From Nematostella vectensis (lineage: Eukaryota > Cnidaria > Anthozoa > Actiniaria > Edwardsiidae), in assembly GCF_932526225.1 (NCBI RefSeq), contig NC_064034.1, forward strand, positions 19,466,927 through 19,530,926: DNA of 64,000 nucleotides, given 5' to 3'. Below, piece by piece: positions 40,805-51,179 of this stretch. Made by a program: the position numbers and the translations under genes. The number at the start of each line of letters is the position of its first letter. Positions within the stretch are counted from its first letter, which is position 1. A model generated the notes under the pieces. That model ran no database searches and was not told where the DNA came from. It worked only from the letters and a program-made list of their open reading frames with translations.

Positions 40805-41682
40805 CGGCATTACTGCTAAAAAAGGGGAACCGGCGGAACCCGCAGAACTGGCGGAACCAGTGGAACCGCTTATTTTGAGTGCAGGGGCGAATGGGGATAT
40901 AGGGATAGCGATGTTATACAAGGATTATGATTTATTTTGGAAAAAATCTGTGTTTCTTTTATCCGATAACGAAATATCCAATAAGTCAACCTAAGAGCAA
41001 ATGGCTACTACGCAAATTGTCTAAACTTGTAAAAGTCCTATTCTTTACGATTTAATTTACCGTAAATGCGGCGTCTGAGCGAGCAAATGCAATAACAGTT
41101 ACAGTTTCAAATACTGCACTAGCTACCCTCGTGTTAGCCCCATCAAACGCCACATATTCAGACAAGTCCAGGACGAGCGCGAGTTTCACACATGCAGAAA
41201 TTGTTAAATAGGGTAATACGTTCGTAGTTTGATATGACAAATAAACAATAAAGTGTTAAAATACTTTGATCTTTTTTTTTGTCTGCACAGGTACACAAGA
41301 AGGACACGTTTGGCACAAAACCTTTTGCACGCTAAAACTACAAGCGCTTGTTTTACAGTATGTTTTTTGTTACTTATCTTGAACTTTCAACAGATTTTTT
41401 TACAAATTGCATATGACAGAGTGTCAAATGTGCGTGAAATAACGTAGCACATTTGCGCTTAGTGATGTTGTTTTAGCAAGTCACAACGTAATGAGTGGTC
41501 AATAATAGCCTTAACCTTCTAAAAGTTAGAACAGAGAAACAAACAAACAAACAAAAAATAATTTTCGGTAGATTATTTTGAAAATATATCTTAACCCTTG
41601 TATAACATCCATAACTCTATACCCCTTCGTATTCAAATGCTGGTTTTGCTGGTTCCGCCGTTTCCTCTTTTTAGTAATGCCG
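40805..41682. mobile_element. DNA transposon with 9-bp target duplication
   Basis: An 878-bp element with inverted ends cggcattact…aaccggcggaacc and ggttccgccg…agtaatgccg, flanked by the 9-bp direct repeat cccgagccg (40796-40804 and 41683-41691). It interrupts the 170-180-bp tandem array. The left end has extra copies of a cggaacc motif. No transposase frame is seen. A 9-bp duplication is typical of Mutator-type elements; that assignment is tentative. Confidence 0.88.
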
Positions 41683-42209
41683 CCCGAGCCGACATGAATA
41701 TAATCTCAAACTCGCGATGTTCGACTAAAGTTTACCCCAAACAGCTAGTATTTAATAAAAACTTGTGTGATATATATTATTTTTTTGTAAGTTACTGCTT
41801 TGCGAATCCATTAAGGCGCGCGTAAAAGACAAGAAAGTATTCTTAATCTCAAGTGACTACAAGCCGCCATGAATTCAACTCGAGCCGACATGGTATAGGT
41901 ATCATATAAAAAAAAGCATAGTATTGAAAGATTCCTTGATAAGAAATGACCAATGGCCGCCAAGGGGGGGGGGGGGGGTGGGGGGGCAACCATGCACACA
42001 GAATACTGGCTACATAAACGTCATTGGGCTATGGTTGATTAAAAAAGAATGGATCAAATTTGATTTAAAAGCAGTGCTTTATTTTGCATGCTGCATGAAG
42101 ATCACCCCAAATAGTACTAAACTATAGAAAGCACACTATGTACACTACACACTATGCACTACACGTTCCATAGAGGGCTGAATATCGTATTATACATATT
42201 TACATCAAT

Positions 42210-42880
42210 TCAGCTATGTTTATCTAGACTAGGGAAAGTTGGTGTACCATGAACTTAATCTTATATCTCATTATATTTTCACACATCTAATATAATGGTT
42301 AAAGGGGCAGTTGCACCGGTAGCGGTATTTTTCAAGAATGCTACCGTCGCCAATCCAGCCACAGAGAAAAACTACTGGACAATATCTAAAAGCTGTTTAA
42401 TTGTCTTCTTGTGAGTAAATTCGGCGCGATGTAAACGGATTTCACATCAGATACATTTTCAGCCGTCTATTTCGCTCTCAAGAAATGACGATTCCGCGGT
42501 GTATTTCACTTTGAAACGAACGTGCATAAATTCAGCTATGTTTATCTAGACTAGGGAAAGTTGGTGTACCATGAACTTAATCTGGCCATCTCTACCATCT
42601 TTTATCTCAGTATATTTTCACACATCTAATATAATGGTTAAAGGGGCAGTCGCACCGGTAGCGGTATTTTTCAAGAATGCTACCGTCGCCAATCCAGCAC
42701 AAAGAAAAACTACTGGACACTATCTAAAAGCTGTTTAATTGTCTTCTTGTGAGTAAATTCGGCGTGATGTAAACGGATTCCACATCAGATACATTTTCAG
42801 CCGTTTTCAGCCATTTTCGCTCTCAAGAAATGACGATTCCACGGTGTATTTCACTTTGAAACGAACGTGCGACCGCCCCT
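42210..42880. repeat. 322-bp tandem duplication
   Basis: The block starting cagctatgtttatctagact at 42211 recurs at 42533. Both copies contain tggttaaaggggcagt.gcac and cgattcc.cggtgtatttcac. The first copy lacks the right terminus of the transposon described at 42642-42880. Confidence 0.92.
42642..42880. mobile_element. MITE with TTAA target site
   Basis: 239 bp between TTAA at 42638-42641 and TTAA at 42881-42884, with inverted ends aggggcagtcgcac and gtgcgaccgcccct. TTAA duplication is characteristic of piggyBac and Kolobok elements. The partial copy at 42303-42527 carries the left end only. Confidence 0.85.
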
Positions 42881-42999
42881 TTAAGGTGTACAAGCTAAAT
42901 ACTTATGCCACATGGCCACATAACATGCCGGACGTTGATCCCCCTTCAGCAACACTGTTATCTAAATTGATGGTGCATTTACCTATACTGTTTCACTAA

Positions 43000-43440
43000 T
43001 GGAATGTTTGGTATTTGTGTGAAGCAAGGATTGATAAGTGTCTAAGGCTAAGCTCGATATGTTCTTGTACTTATTTGCTATGCATTCAGGTAAAGATAGC
43101 AAAGTGTCTTTACCAGGCATGAGGTGGCGCTCGATATGTTCTTGTACTTGTTTGTGCTAGGTGTTTTACCTGGCCAGAATTGTTAGGGTCTTCATAATGC
43201 TGAAGCTATCATGACATTGTACTTGTTTGCGCTTCTGTCAGACAATGATTATCATTCATCGGGCGTAAGGTTCACATGGCATTTTATTTGTTTGCGCTTG
43301 GTATGTTTTTCAGGCAAGAAACGTAAAGTTTCTTCACCAGGCGTAAGCCTTGCTTTGCATTCTCGTTAACTTGTTTGCGTTTGTCATATTTTCCAGGCAA
43401 AGAACGTAATTCAAGGAAATTAAAGTCATTTACCAGACGT
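43000..43440. repeat. degenerate repeat of about 70-75 bp
   Basis: About six diverged units sharing acttgtttgcgctt.gt and ccaggc.taag words, ending just downstream of the stop codon of the GPCR gene at 43449. Confidence 0.7.
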
Positions 43441-43448
43441 AATTTTTT

Positions 43449-44474
43449 TTACATGGACGTTGACTTGGTTGCGCTAGACATGCCGTTGTATTTTCCCCCT
43501 GACGTCTTGCTGAATGAAGATACTGCCTTGCGTCTAGCTGCCTTTCCGCGAATCGCTTTGCGAAAATCCGTTTTTCCAAGAACATAGATGCATGGATTTA
43601 ACAACGACGTTAGGAACCGCAAAAATGCGATGACATATCCGCCTACTCTGCTCACCTCAAACATCAACTCGTTGCCCAAGTTCTGCTGAAGTCGGAGTAA
43701 AAAGTACGGACACCAGCAAGCGATAAACACAGCAAACATCACAGCGAACGTGAGCGCTGCCTTCCATTCGCGCCCTGTCGTCTCCCTCGCTGACTGCCAG
43801 CCTGGGAAGTTCCTCCGCATCAGCTTGGTTTGACGCACCACCTCGTAGAATATGCGACTGTTGACGTACACCATGGCCAATAGAGGGATGCAGAAGAACA
43901 CCGCGAGGTTGAAGAAGTCGTAGCGGAGTTCGTGCTGGATAAGACTCTCTGGTGGTTCGTCGTGCGTGTTTTCAAGGGCACTGGGGTTATTCCAGGCCAG
44001 CTGGATGAAGGCGGTGCTGGTGGAGATGATCCAAGTGCAGGCGATCACCCAGTAGCCGCGGTGCCTGGTCACGATGTTGTAGTATCGTAGCGAGTGCATG
44101 ATAGCCATGTACCTGTCCGTGGTGATCGCGAGCAGGTGGAGCACCGTGGAGATGGACGTGAAGCGCAGCACGTTCTCCGCCACGATGCAGATGGTCAAGG
44201 TTTGCAGGATGTTACACGAGGTGAAGAGAGGGATGCTCACCAGACCCGTCAGCAGGTCAGACACCGCAAGGCTGCACAGAAGAAAGTTGGTTGTGGTGCG
44301 GAGTTGTTTCACTCTCACCACTAGTATCAACACAAGGCTGTTAAGTGCAATTATGAGGATTGCCACCACTATCGGTGGCACATCGACAGCAGCGTAAAAG
44401 CCTCCCATGTGGGATGTAGAGTTTTCGTCTTCATGTTCAAGCTCGTCCGACAATGTTCTGTTAACCTGTGCCAT
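43449..44474 (-). CDS. class A (rhodopsin family) GPCR, intronless, 341 aa
   Basis: Seven hydrophobic segments with family motifs: LNSLVLIL in TM1, LAVSDLLTG in TM2, TDRYMAI at the end of TM3 (DRY), FIACWCPYFLL in TM6 and NPCIYVLG in TM7 (NPxxY form). The N-terminus has possible N-glycosylation sites NRT and NST. The C-terminal tail is basic and Ser/Thr rich. DRYMAIMHSLRYYNIVT resembles the melanocortin/adenosine-type (MECA) branch. The Cys at the top of TM3 is present (25 residues before the DRY Arg), but extracellular loop 2 (WNNPSALENTHDEPPES…) has no Cys, so the usual disulfide cannot form. The ligand is unknown. A paralogue lies at 60679-61698. Confidence 0.9.
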   Translation of the reverse strand: MAQVNRTLSDELEHEDENSTSHMGGFYAAVDVPPIVVAILIIALNSLVLILVVRVKQLRTTTNFLLCSLAVSDLLTGLVSIPLFTSCNILQTLTICIVAENVLRFTSISTVLHLLAITTDRYMAIMHSLRYYNIVTRHRGYWVIACTWIISTSTAFIQLAWNNPSALENTHDEPPESLIQHELRYDFFNLAVFFCIPLLAMVYVNSRIFYEVVRQTKLMRRNFPGWQSARETTGREWKAALTFAVMFAVFIACWCPYFLLRLQQNLGNELMFEVSRVGGYVIAFLRFLTSLLNPCIYVLGKTDFRKAIRGKAARRKAVSSFSKTSGGKYNGMSSATKSTSM

Positions 44475-44679
44475 GGCTAATGTCGTGGTACGTTGTGAGT
44501 CTGTTCACCGATTACGTCTTATCGCAAAAGGCGGCCCCTTCCTGAAAGGTAACATAAAGCGCATCTTATATAAGAAAGCATTTGATTACGCATTGACACA
44601 TGCTATATGGATATTGAAACTTTTCACTTTAAAATCCATTATCAAATTCACAAATATTTGTTCTGGTGAAGGAAATAGC

Positions 44680-46615
44680 TTCTGAGAATCGAGTTACATT
44701 TAAATTTGACGTGCAACTTGGCTAAAATAATAACGTGTGTGGGATCATCTTCCGCGGTGGTTAAAGAGCAGACCAAATAATATCCATAACAAAACGAGCC
44801 CTAAAGGTATACGCGGGAGGTAACTCTTTTTTACAAGAGCATTTTCCCTATTAAATCTAACCGCGTTAGATTTAATAGTTTTTTTTTTATAATTGAGCAG
44901 GCGGCGCGGACCCCCCCCCCCCCCCCCCGAATTCGCTCGCTCAGGTTATCAAAGCCGACGGAAAATTGCTTTTTTAGATTGAAGTCTGGAACCATCGCTC
45001 ATTCTCTGATTGCAACGTATTAAACAGAAAAAAAGCAAATAAATGTTTTATTAATTTCCCTAATAGCTTTGTAAACTATATGAAAACAAGTAGCGATGAT
45101 AATCTTTCTGATTAGATATCTTATTTATGTATTTATTGTAGGTAACCATGTCAAAGTTACCCTCATTGGAAACTTGACGAGCATACTTTTTTTATTTTTG
45201 AATATTCTAATATAATATTTCCCTTTATATTTGTATTAAACTTCCTGGTTTTATTTCGGAAACCGTTTTATATGTATTATCATTTGTAAAAGTAAAAAGA
45301 TCAAAATGTGAAAATTCGAGAATCGATGCAATACCATCTTGATAAATCAAGAAAACCGTCGACACACCCATCTTCTGTTTTTTTTATTATTATGGACGAA
45401 TATCTAAACAGCTCAAATGAACAAGCAGTCTGCTTGATATGTTTTCTAAAATGTGATACTGCTTTTCCTAAGTTTTTTTTCTAGGCGTCTTAAAGCTGTT
45501 TTTTTACTTATGTGATTTGAAATTTTATATTTTTCCTCGAATCGTCGAAAATTCGGTAACTTTGAGTTCTTTAGCATCAATAAAGAAAGTATTTTTTTTG
45601 AAAACGTTATCATTCTCGTACTTAAAAGGTATGATTTTCTAGAATCTCCGAAATGCCCGGAAATACATTTCTTAAAGTAGAGGACGCGAGATTCAATAAA
45701 CACAGGTGGAATTGTTTTTGAAACTTAGAAATTTGCAAGGGAATAACTTTGGCAGAAATTTTCCATTAGGAATTCACAGCAAAATCGGTCAAATATCATT
45801 GTACTATAAATCAACTTACTTTCGTCGCTTCCTCCCCTTGTTTAGTTTTTGTCTCCTGCCTTCTTTCGGCCTTTCTTTTTTAAAACGCCACGGAAATGCT
45901 CGATAACAACAAAATTGCCGATAAAGAAAACAGCGCTTTTGTGAAACTGAATAAGGGTACTTACCCAATTTATGGGAGACACATTTAAACCTTTATAGTA
46001 AGTTCCTTAGGATTCGTTTTGCCTGCGTGCATTCATAACTTTTGGATACCGGATTAACTTTAGCTTGTTGCCCGAGGGTGATATCAATGTGGCAGTGTAT
46101 TTTTGACAAGCGCCGAGGAAATAGTGACCAAAGAAAGTTATTGATTCAATAAAAACTCATAACAGCTTCTTTTTCATTGTGTTCAGTACAGGATTATCCA
46201 ATATTATTTCCGTTAAAAGTTGGCATCCATAATCGGTTTTCGTGTCAGCGATAACAATGCTGGTTCCATAGTGTACAATATAAAATGCGTCAATATGCAA
46301 ACGTTCCAGCAATTTTTATCTTTTGACTAAGATGTTAAGGTGTATTGAATGGTGATACTAATATGCCAAATCCCATGGGGGTATTGATTGTAAACCTGAA
46401 GTTAGTGCCTTTAAAGCCTAGACGTCATGTGACGTCATAGAACTTAAATTAAGCTGTCTCCTAAGGGCTCATGTAAAAAAAGATAATATAGGGTGTATTG
46501 TTGCTCTCATCCGAAGGATCCTGTTTATTATTCTGTGTACGAGCTAACTCTTATTACAAGGCACGTAGAAATTATCGAAATTAAAGACAGCACTGTCACT
46601 ATAGGATTTGATTGA
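44680..46615. other. intergenic; one perfect palindrome
   Basis: A-T rich with no supported gene. A 29-bp palindrome with 13-bp arms (tattaaatctaac) occurs at 44849-44877, and a long C run at 44909-44928. Confidence 0.5.
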
Positions 46616-46619
46616 CGTG

Positions 46620-47175
46620 GCTTAACGACACTATCGCATTAGCGTCACGACACGATAACGGTAGCGTCATGTCATGGTTACCGCAGAATCACGACACAAT
46701 CACAATAGCATCACGACACGATCACGATAGCATCACGGCACGATCTCGATAGCACCACGACACGATCTCGATAGCATCACGACACGATCACGGTTGCGAA
46801 ACATACGATCACGATTGCGTCACGATACAACACGATCACGACAACGACATGGCACGGTCACGCTAGCGTGATGACACAATGATGGTAACGACACGGTCAC
46901 GGTAGCGTTGCGACCCGATCACGGTAGTGTCACACACAAACATGGTAACATTCCGACACGAACACGGTAGCGTTCCGACACGAAACGATCACGGTAGCGA
47001 CTTAACACAACACGATAGCAATATGGCACGGCCACGGTAGCGTCACGATACAATCACGATATAATATGTAGCGTCACGACACGATCACGGTGACGGTGAC
47101 GTCAAGATCAAGGTAGCATCACGACATGATCCCGATAAACGTCATGATCACGATAACGACACGATCACGTTAGCG
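46620..47175. repeat. degenerate tandem repeat of about 20-25 bp
   Basis: Many loose copies of cacgacacgatcacggtagcgt with insertions and substitutions, over about 550 bp. Spacing is irregular and no coding frame is maintained. Confidence 0.85.
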
Positions 47176-47941
47176 TTACGAAGCCGATATCTATACAGGA
47201 GACTTCCGACTCTCCGAGTCGAACCTCCAATGAAATCTAAACTAATCAGGTCACAACCGAAAGGTGCCATATTTTTTTACAGTAGAACTATCTATTGGAA
47301 TACGATCTGATTTCCCACTTGATAAATCCTACTACCGTCTGTCTTGCCACATGGTTATAGTGCGCTAGGCCTGGCTGCTAAGACCCGTTACCATAATTGG
47401 AAGAAGTGTAAGTATTAAAGGCTTGATAAATCGACCGTGTATTAAAAGTTTAATGATTTTAATGGACCGTAGATGAAGGGGTCTGTGCGATAAAACGGTT
47501 AAATCGGCGTCTGCTTGTCCCTCACACTGGAATTGCTGTGAGCTGAATTTATGGTTTTAAGTCGATTATACGTCTATGAATAAATGATACTGATATGATA
47601 TTATTTTTATGTGGAAAGTGAAAACGTTCTTATCTAGTTGGCGCCATCCAGAGTCCCTGACACAGATTAACAGCAAAGTCACCTGGCTCACTAACTGATC
47701 TTTTATATTCATTTCATTAGCTAGCATATTCTTTTTTATCATTTGACGGTCTAATCGTGGTAGAGCCGCGTATTGAGTTATTGCCAGTCCGTTATCGTAT
47801 TAGTATGCGCTCCCCACTCATGTTCTTCCCACCTTCTACTTTTTGGTTTTTAGGCTAAGATGTAACAACGATGGTGGTAATCGAATTAATGGGAGAAAAT
47901 TCTACGAAAAGAGAAATAAAACAGCATTGCTGGGGCAAAAA

Positions 47942-48320
47942 GCCCCGCGGGACTCCCATAAAACCAGACGTGGGTGATGGTCAAATCAATTTAAACCCTA
48001 AGGGATTGTACTTTGGGTGTGGTCAACAGTAATTCGTACCACCCTGAGTGTCGCCGACAAATTTCTAACCCTAAGAGACTGGAAACACATTTTTAGTTTT
48101 CTAGAATTTTGTTGCGGTCCTTAAGACTCGCCATCGAGCACATTCATATTATGACGACTTTTAAGTCCAATTGTTATTTGATAGGATGATTAGGGTGAGC
48201 TATTAGTGCGAAATAACCATTGAACGCCCCCCTAAGGGATAGCAGTTGGTAAGAAATTCATACCCCAAAAGATAGGAAGATCACCCACGTCTACTTTTAT
48301 GAGGAGTCCCTCCTGGGGGC
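47942..48320. mobile_element. MITE with about 35-bp inverted ends
   Basis: 379 bp. The left end reads gccccgcgggactccc then ataaaaccagacgtgggtga; the right end is its imperfect complement, ending ggagtccctcctgggggc. The flanks share aaaaa(g), with ggcaaaaa on both sides, so the target duplication is about 5 bp or slightly more. No coding capacity. Confidence 0.85.
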
Positions 48321-48717
48321 AAAAAGGAAATAGAAAAGAATTGTCTTATAAAATTTCAAAATGAAGTTTTAAAATTTTAAATACAGATTAAACCGTAAGC
48401 AACAGGAATTTTGCTTATGGAAAGGTGATCTTCTACCCATGCTTTTGATTTCACATAAACAGTACACACTTGCAAATTAGGTGTACGGTTTGTGTTCTTA
48501 GGACTGAGAACTTAAATAGCACAAAAATATGTCTATAGGGTTCTGGTATAGGCTGACAACACATAGAATGCAGAAAGCTAAGTAAAACCCCTTAGATATG
48601 CATTCCTTTAACGTGTTTTTACTTTTCAATGGAGTCCATGTCGTTATATCTAAAAGAAACTTGTATCGTTAATGTAACTTACTGTTACCGGGACTGAAAG
48701 AACCATGGCTGTAGGAA

Positions 48718-48720
<3 letters not shown>

Positions 48721-48766
<46 letters not shown>
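48721..48766. repeat. (AT)n microsatellite
   Basis: About 22 at units without interruption, 55 bp before a foldback sequence. Confidence 0.98.
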
Positions 48767-48769
<3 letters not shown>

Positions 48770-48820
48770 ATGGTTGTAGGCTTTCATAGAAAGTGCTCAA
48801 TACTCGAAAGTAGAGCGGTG

Positions 48821-48974
48821 TATAGTGTTGGTTTGAGAAAAACACAAACTACATAGGTTTCCCTACAGGTCTGTTTCGTGGTTGCCCACTCAAATCCCCT
48901 GATGAGTGGGCAACCACGAAACAGACCTGTAGGGAAACCTATGTAGTTTGTATTTTTCTCAAACCAACACTATA
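48821..48974. mobile_element. foldback with 72-bp near-perfect arms
   Basis: Arms 48821-48892 and 48903-48974 are inverted copies with one mismatch seen, separated by a 10-base loop. The arms contain caccacgaaacagacctg-type sequence on the plus strand of the right arm. It is flanked by at-rich and tata DNA. The right half with the loop forms a hammerhead ribozyme motif. Such a head-to-head arrangement of terminal repeats is known for Penelope-like elements; membership is inference. Confidence 0.8.
48895..48935 (+). ncRNA. hammerhead ribozyme motif (minimal type I)
   Basis: All conserved core positions are present in order. There is a 5' stem I strand TCCC (48895-48898) and the core CTGATGA (48899-48905). 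Stem II is GTGG/CCAC with a GCAA tetraloop (48906-48917), followed by GAA (48918-48920). Stem III is ACA/TGT closed by a GACC loop (48921-48930), then the cleavage base A (48931, giving a GUA triplet) and a stem I 3' strand GGGA. Predicted cleavage is after 48931. Very short stem III is usual for hammerheads of Penelope-like elements. The 72-bp foldback would compete with this fold. Confidence 0.7.
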
Positions 48975-48979
48975 TATAT

Positions 48980-51100
48980 ATATATCCATTTTTTACGGAT
49001 TCCACCGTAGTAAGAAGACCAAACGAAAGCATTTCGAGAAATATTGTGATATCGAATAAAATCCTCCTATTTCATCATTGGGACATGGTAGTTGAAACCC
49101 CATTACTTTCAATAAGCTGTGGATTTGGAAGCTTGCCTTATCGATTTTGCCAACAAAGAGTGTCTCATCTCTTTCCTTCTATCCGAATATAGGCGTAGCG
49201 GGGAAACGAGCCGGCACGATCTCGCTTCAAATGAAAACAATCTGGCACTCGTACTTTATGTCTCGAGCGATAATAGGGACCGCCCAAATTGGTGAGGTCA
49301 TACTCAAAGTTCTAGACCTAATAATGCCAAACTCCAGAGTGTTTTCGCTCATCGAGATTGAGTATAGGCGCACCGATGACATCTGAGCACCTGAGCGTCG
49401 TACTTAGCAATCATTCACAAATATCAACTTTCAACTCTCACTTTCAGACAAATTATGGCATGCTGACAATTCATTCTAAATAAGATTAGAGGCCGCCTTT
49501 AACATAAATAAGATATGGGTTGTTAAGCAACAACGAATTGCAAAACAACGAAGAAATATTCATATTCATGTAAGTTGTAATGATTTTGCGGCTGAAAAAA
49601 ATATGTTCTTGGTTGCATTTGGTGAAACTTGAAACATAAGCTGTCTCCTTCGTATAGAAAATTTAAGTAAAATGCTTAATTCATTCTTCTCCCTGTCTGT
49701 AGATGCTGAGGAAACGCTTAAGGGAAAAAGGGAAGACAGTCCCTGATTTATTTATGTTTGATATAACATAACCAATTTATCTAACTTGGTGAAATCGGAA
49801 AATTATAATTTAGCGTTCAGTATCTCATCCGTGTAGATACGGTGATTGTAGTGGTCTTGTTTTTACCTACATGAACAATATTTCAACCAACCCCTTTCTT
49901 TTTATTCTATGTTAATAGATCTTCAAATATTGCTTTGTTTCCGTCTTTTCATTTTTTCGGTGCTTGCGGAAGTCCTAGTTTACTCAGAGCGTTTGAGCTA
50001 TTCTCAAATAATTCATTTTTGGTTGGATTATCCAAAAAGCAACTAAGATTAAATTAGGAAAAGCCTTATCTATTAAGTTGGTTTGCTTTAGTCTTTTTTG
50101 CCATTTGTTAACCGAAATGGCAGAACTTAGAATAGAAAAATTGATTTTGTTTAAATTAAAGACAAGTTTTTTCCTTTTAAAATCATTAAATTTCAATTTT
50201 TTAATTGCTTTGTTATCATTTACTCAATATTTTTTTTTCATTTTCCGGGCGTAAATGCATTTGGATTTTTTTCCGTGTATTTTTTTGGTCTTTGAAATAT
50301 AAATTCGGAGAGCGAGGCTCGTTTGGCAATGCCGTCAGTCCCAAGAGAGCTTTAGCTATTTTGGAGCCTAATAAAATCATAACCGCTTTTAAAAAAAAAT
50401 CATTTCACTGAAAAATATTGACAAGGAAGTTAAGAACAGCAGACCATAATATCAAATTAAAATTATTTTCCGTGAGCTTTCTAAAAACCCTAGTGAGGTC
50501 CGCACAATATAAATTCTTCTTATACTGCTGTAGAAGCCTAAGAATTCTTACAGAGAGCAGACTGTCTTAAAACGTAATTTCTTACCTATTTATTTTGTAT
50601 TCCGGCTTGTGTTTGCGCTGATCTTCCTCTGCACACGAATTCCCGCGCTATATGACACCAATTTAAGCACGTGATAGGATATGGTTATTATAGCACCTCT
50701 GAATTTAGTAACTCTTCAAAAAGAGTTTAATTATTTCAGGACGATGATAATTATGTTTAACCCACTGGAGTGGCGTAAAAGTTTTCTAAAGCAAGAAAAT
50801 GTATCCATCCGAAACCTGCTAATATTATCGACTACTTAAATGAGTTAAGATTCTAAAAATACTATTGATCGATGAATAAGAAGGCAATTTTCTTAGATCT
50901 GCATGGGAGCAGTTAACGATCGAATGCTCTATCGCATCGCGACAAAGATAATCCGTTTGTCGCTTCGTTGGAAATTTTATAACCGAAATTTGTCCCGAGG
51001 GAAAAATTGTGTGAGTGTTTCATACTTTTGAGCTGTCATTAAAGCAATATCGCGGAATCGTTAATTTGCTCTTTTACTTTGATTTTTTTTTCGCTAGGAT
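48980..51100. other. intergenic, no gene seen
   Basis: Open frames at 49147-49386 and 49984-50411 have no recognisable motif. The DNA is A-T rich and looks single-copy. Confidence 0.5.
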
Positions 51101-51103
51101 ATT

Positions 51104-51171
51104 TGCGCATGCGCACGGCTGCGTGTGTTGGCGGCCGATATAGGCTTGCTGTTGATGCATTTCTGAATTGG
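51104..51171 (+). promoter_or_regulatory. candidate promoter with perfect NRF1 palindrome and a splice donor
   Basis: tgcgcatgcgca at 51104-51115 is a perfect NRF1-type palindrome in a small GC-rich island (ggctgcg, ggcggccg). It is followed by a consensus donor gtaagc at 51171, as expected for a short non-coding first exon. A second, imperfect site (tgcgcatgcgtt) lies near 51836. No downstream coding exon on the plus strand was recognised before the window ends, so the product is unknown. Confidence 0.35.
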
Positions 51172-51179
51172 TAAGCAAT

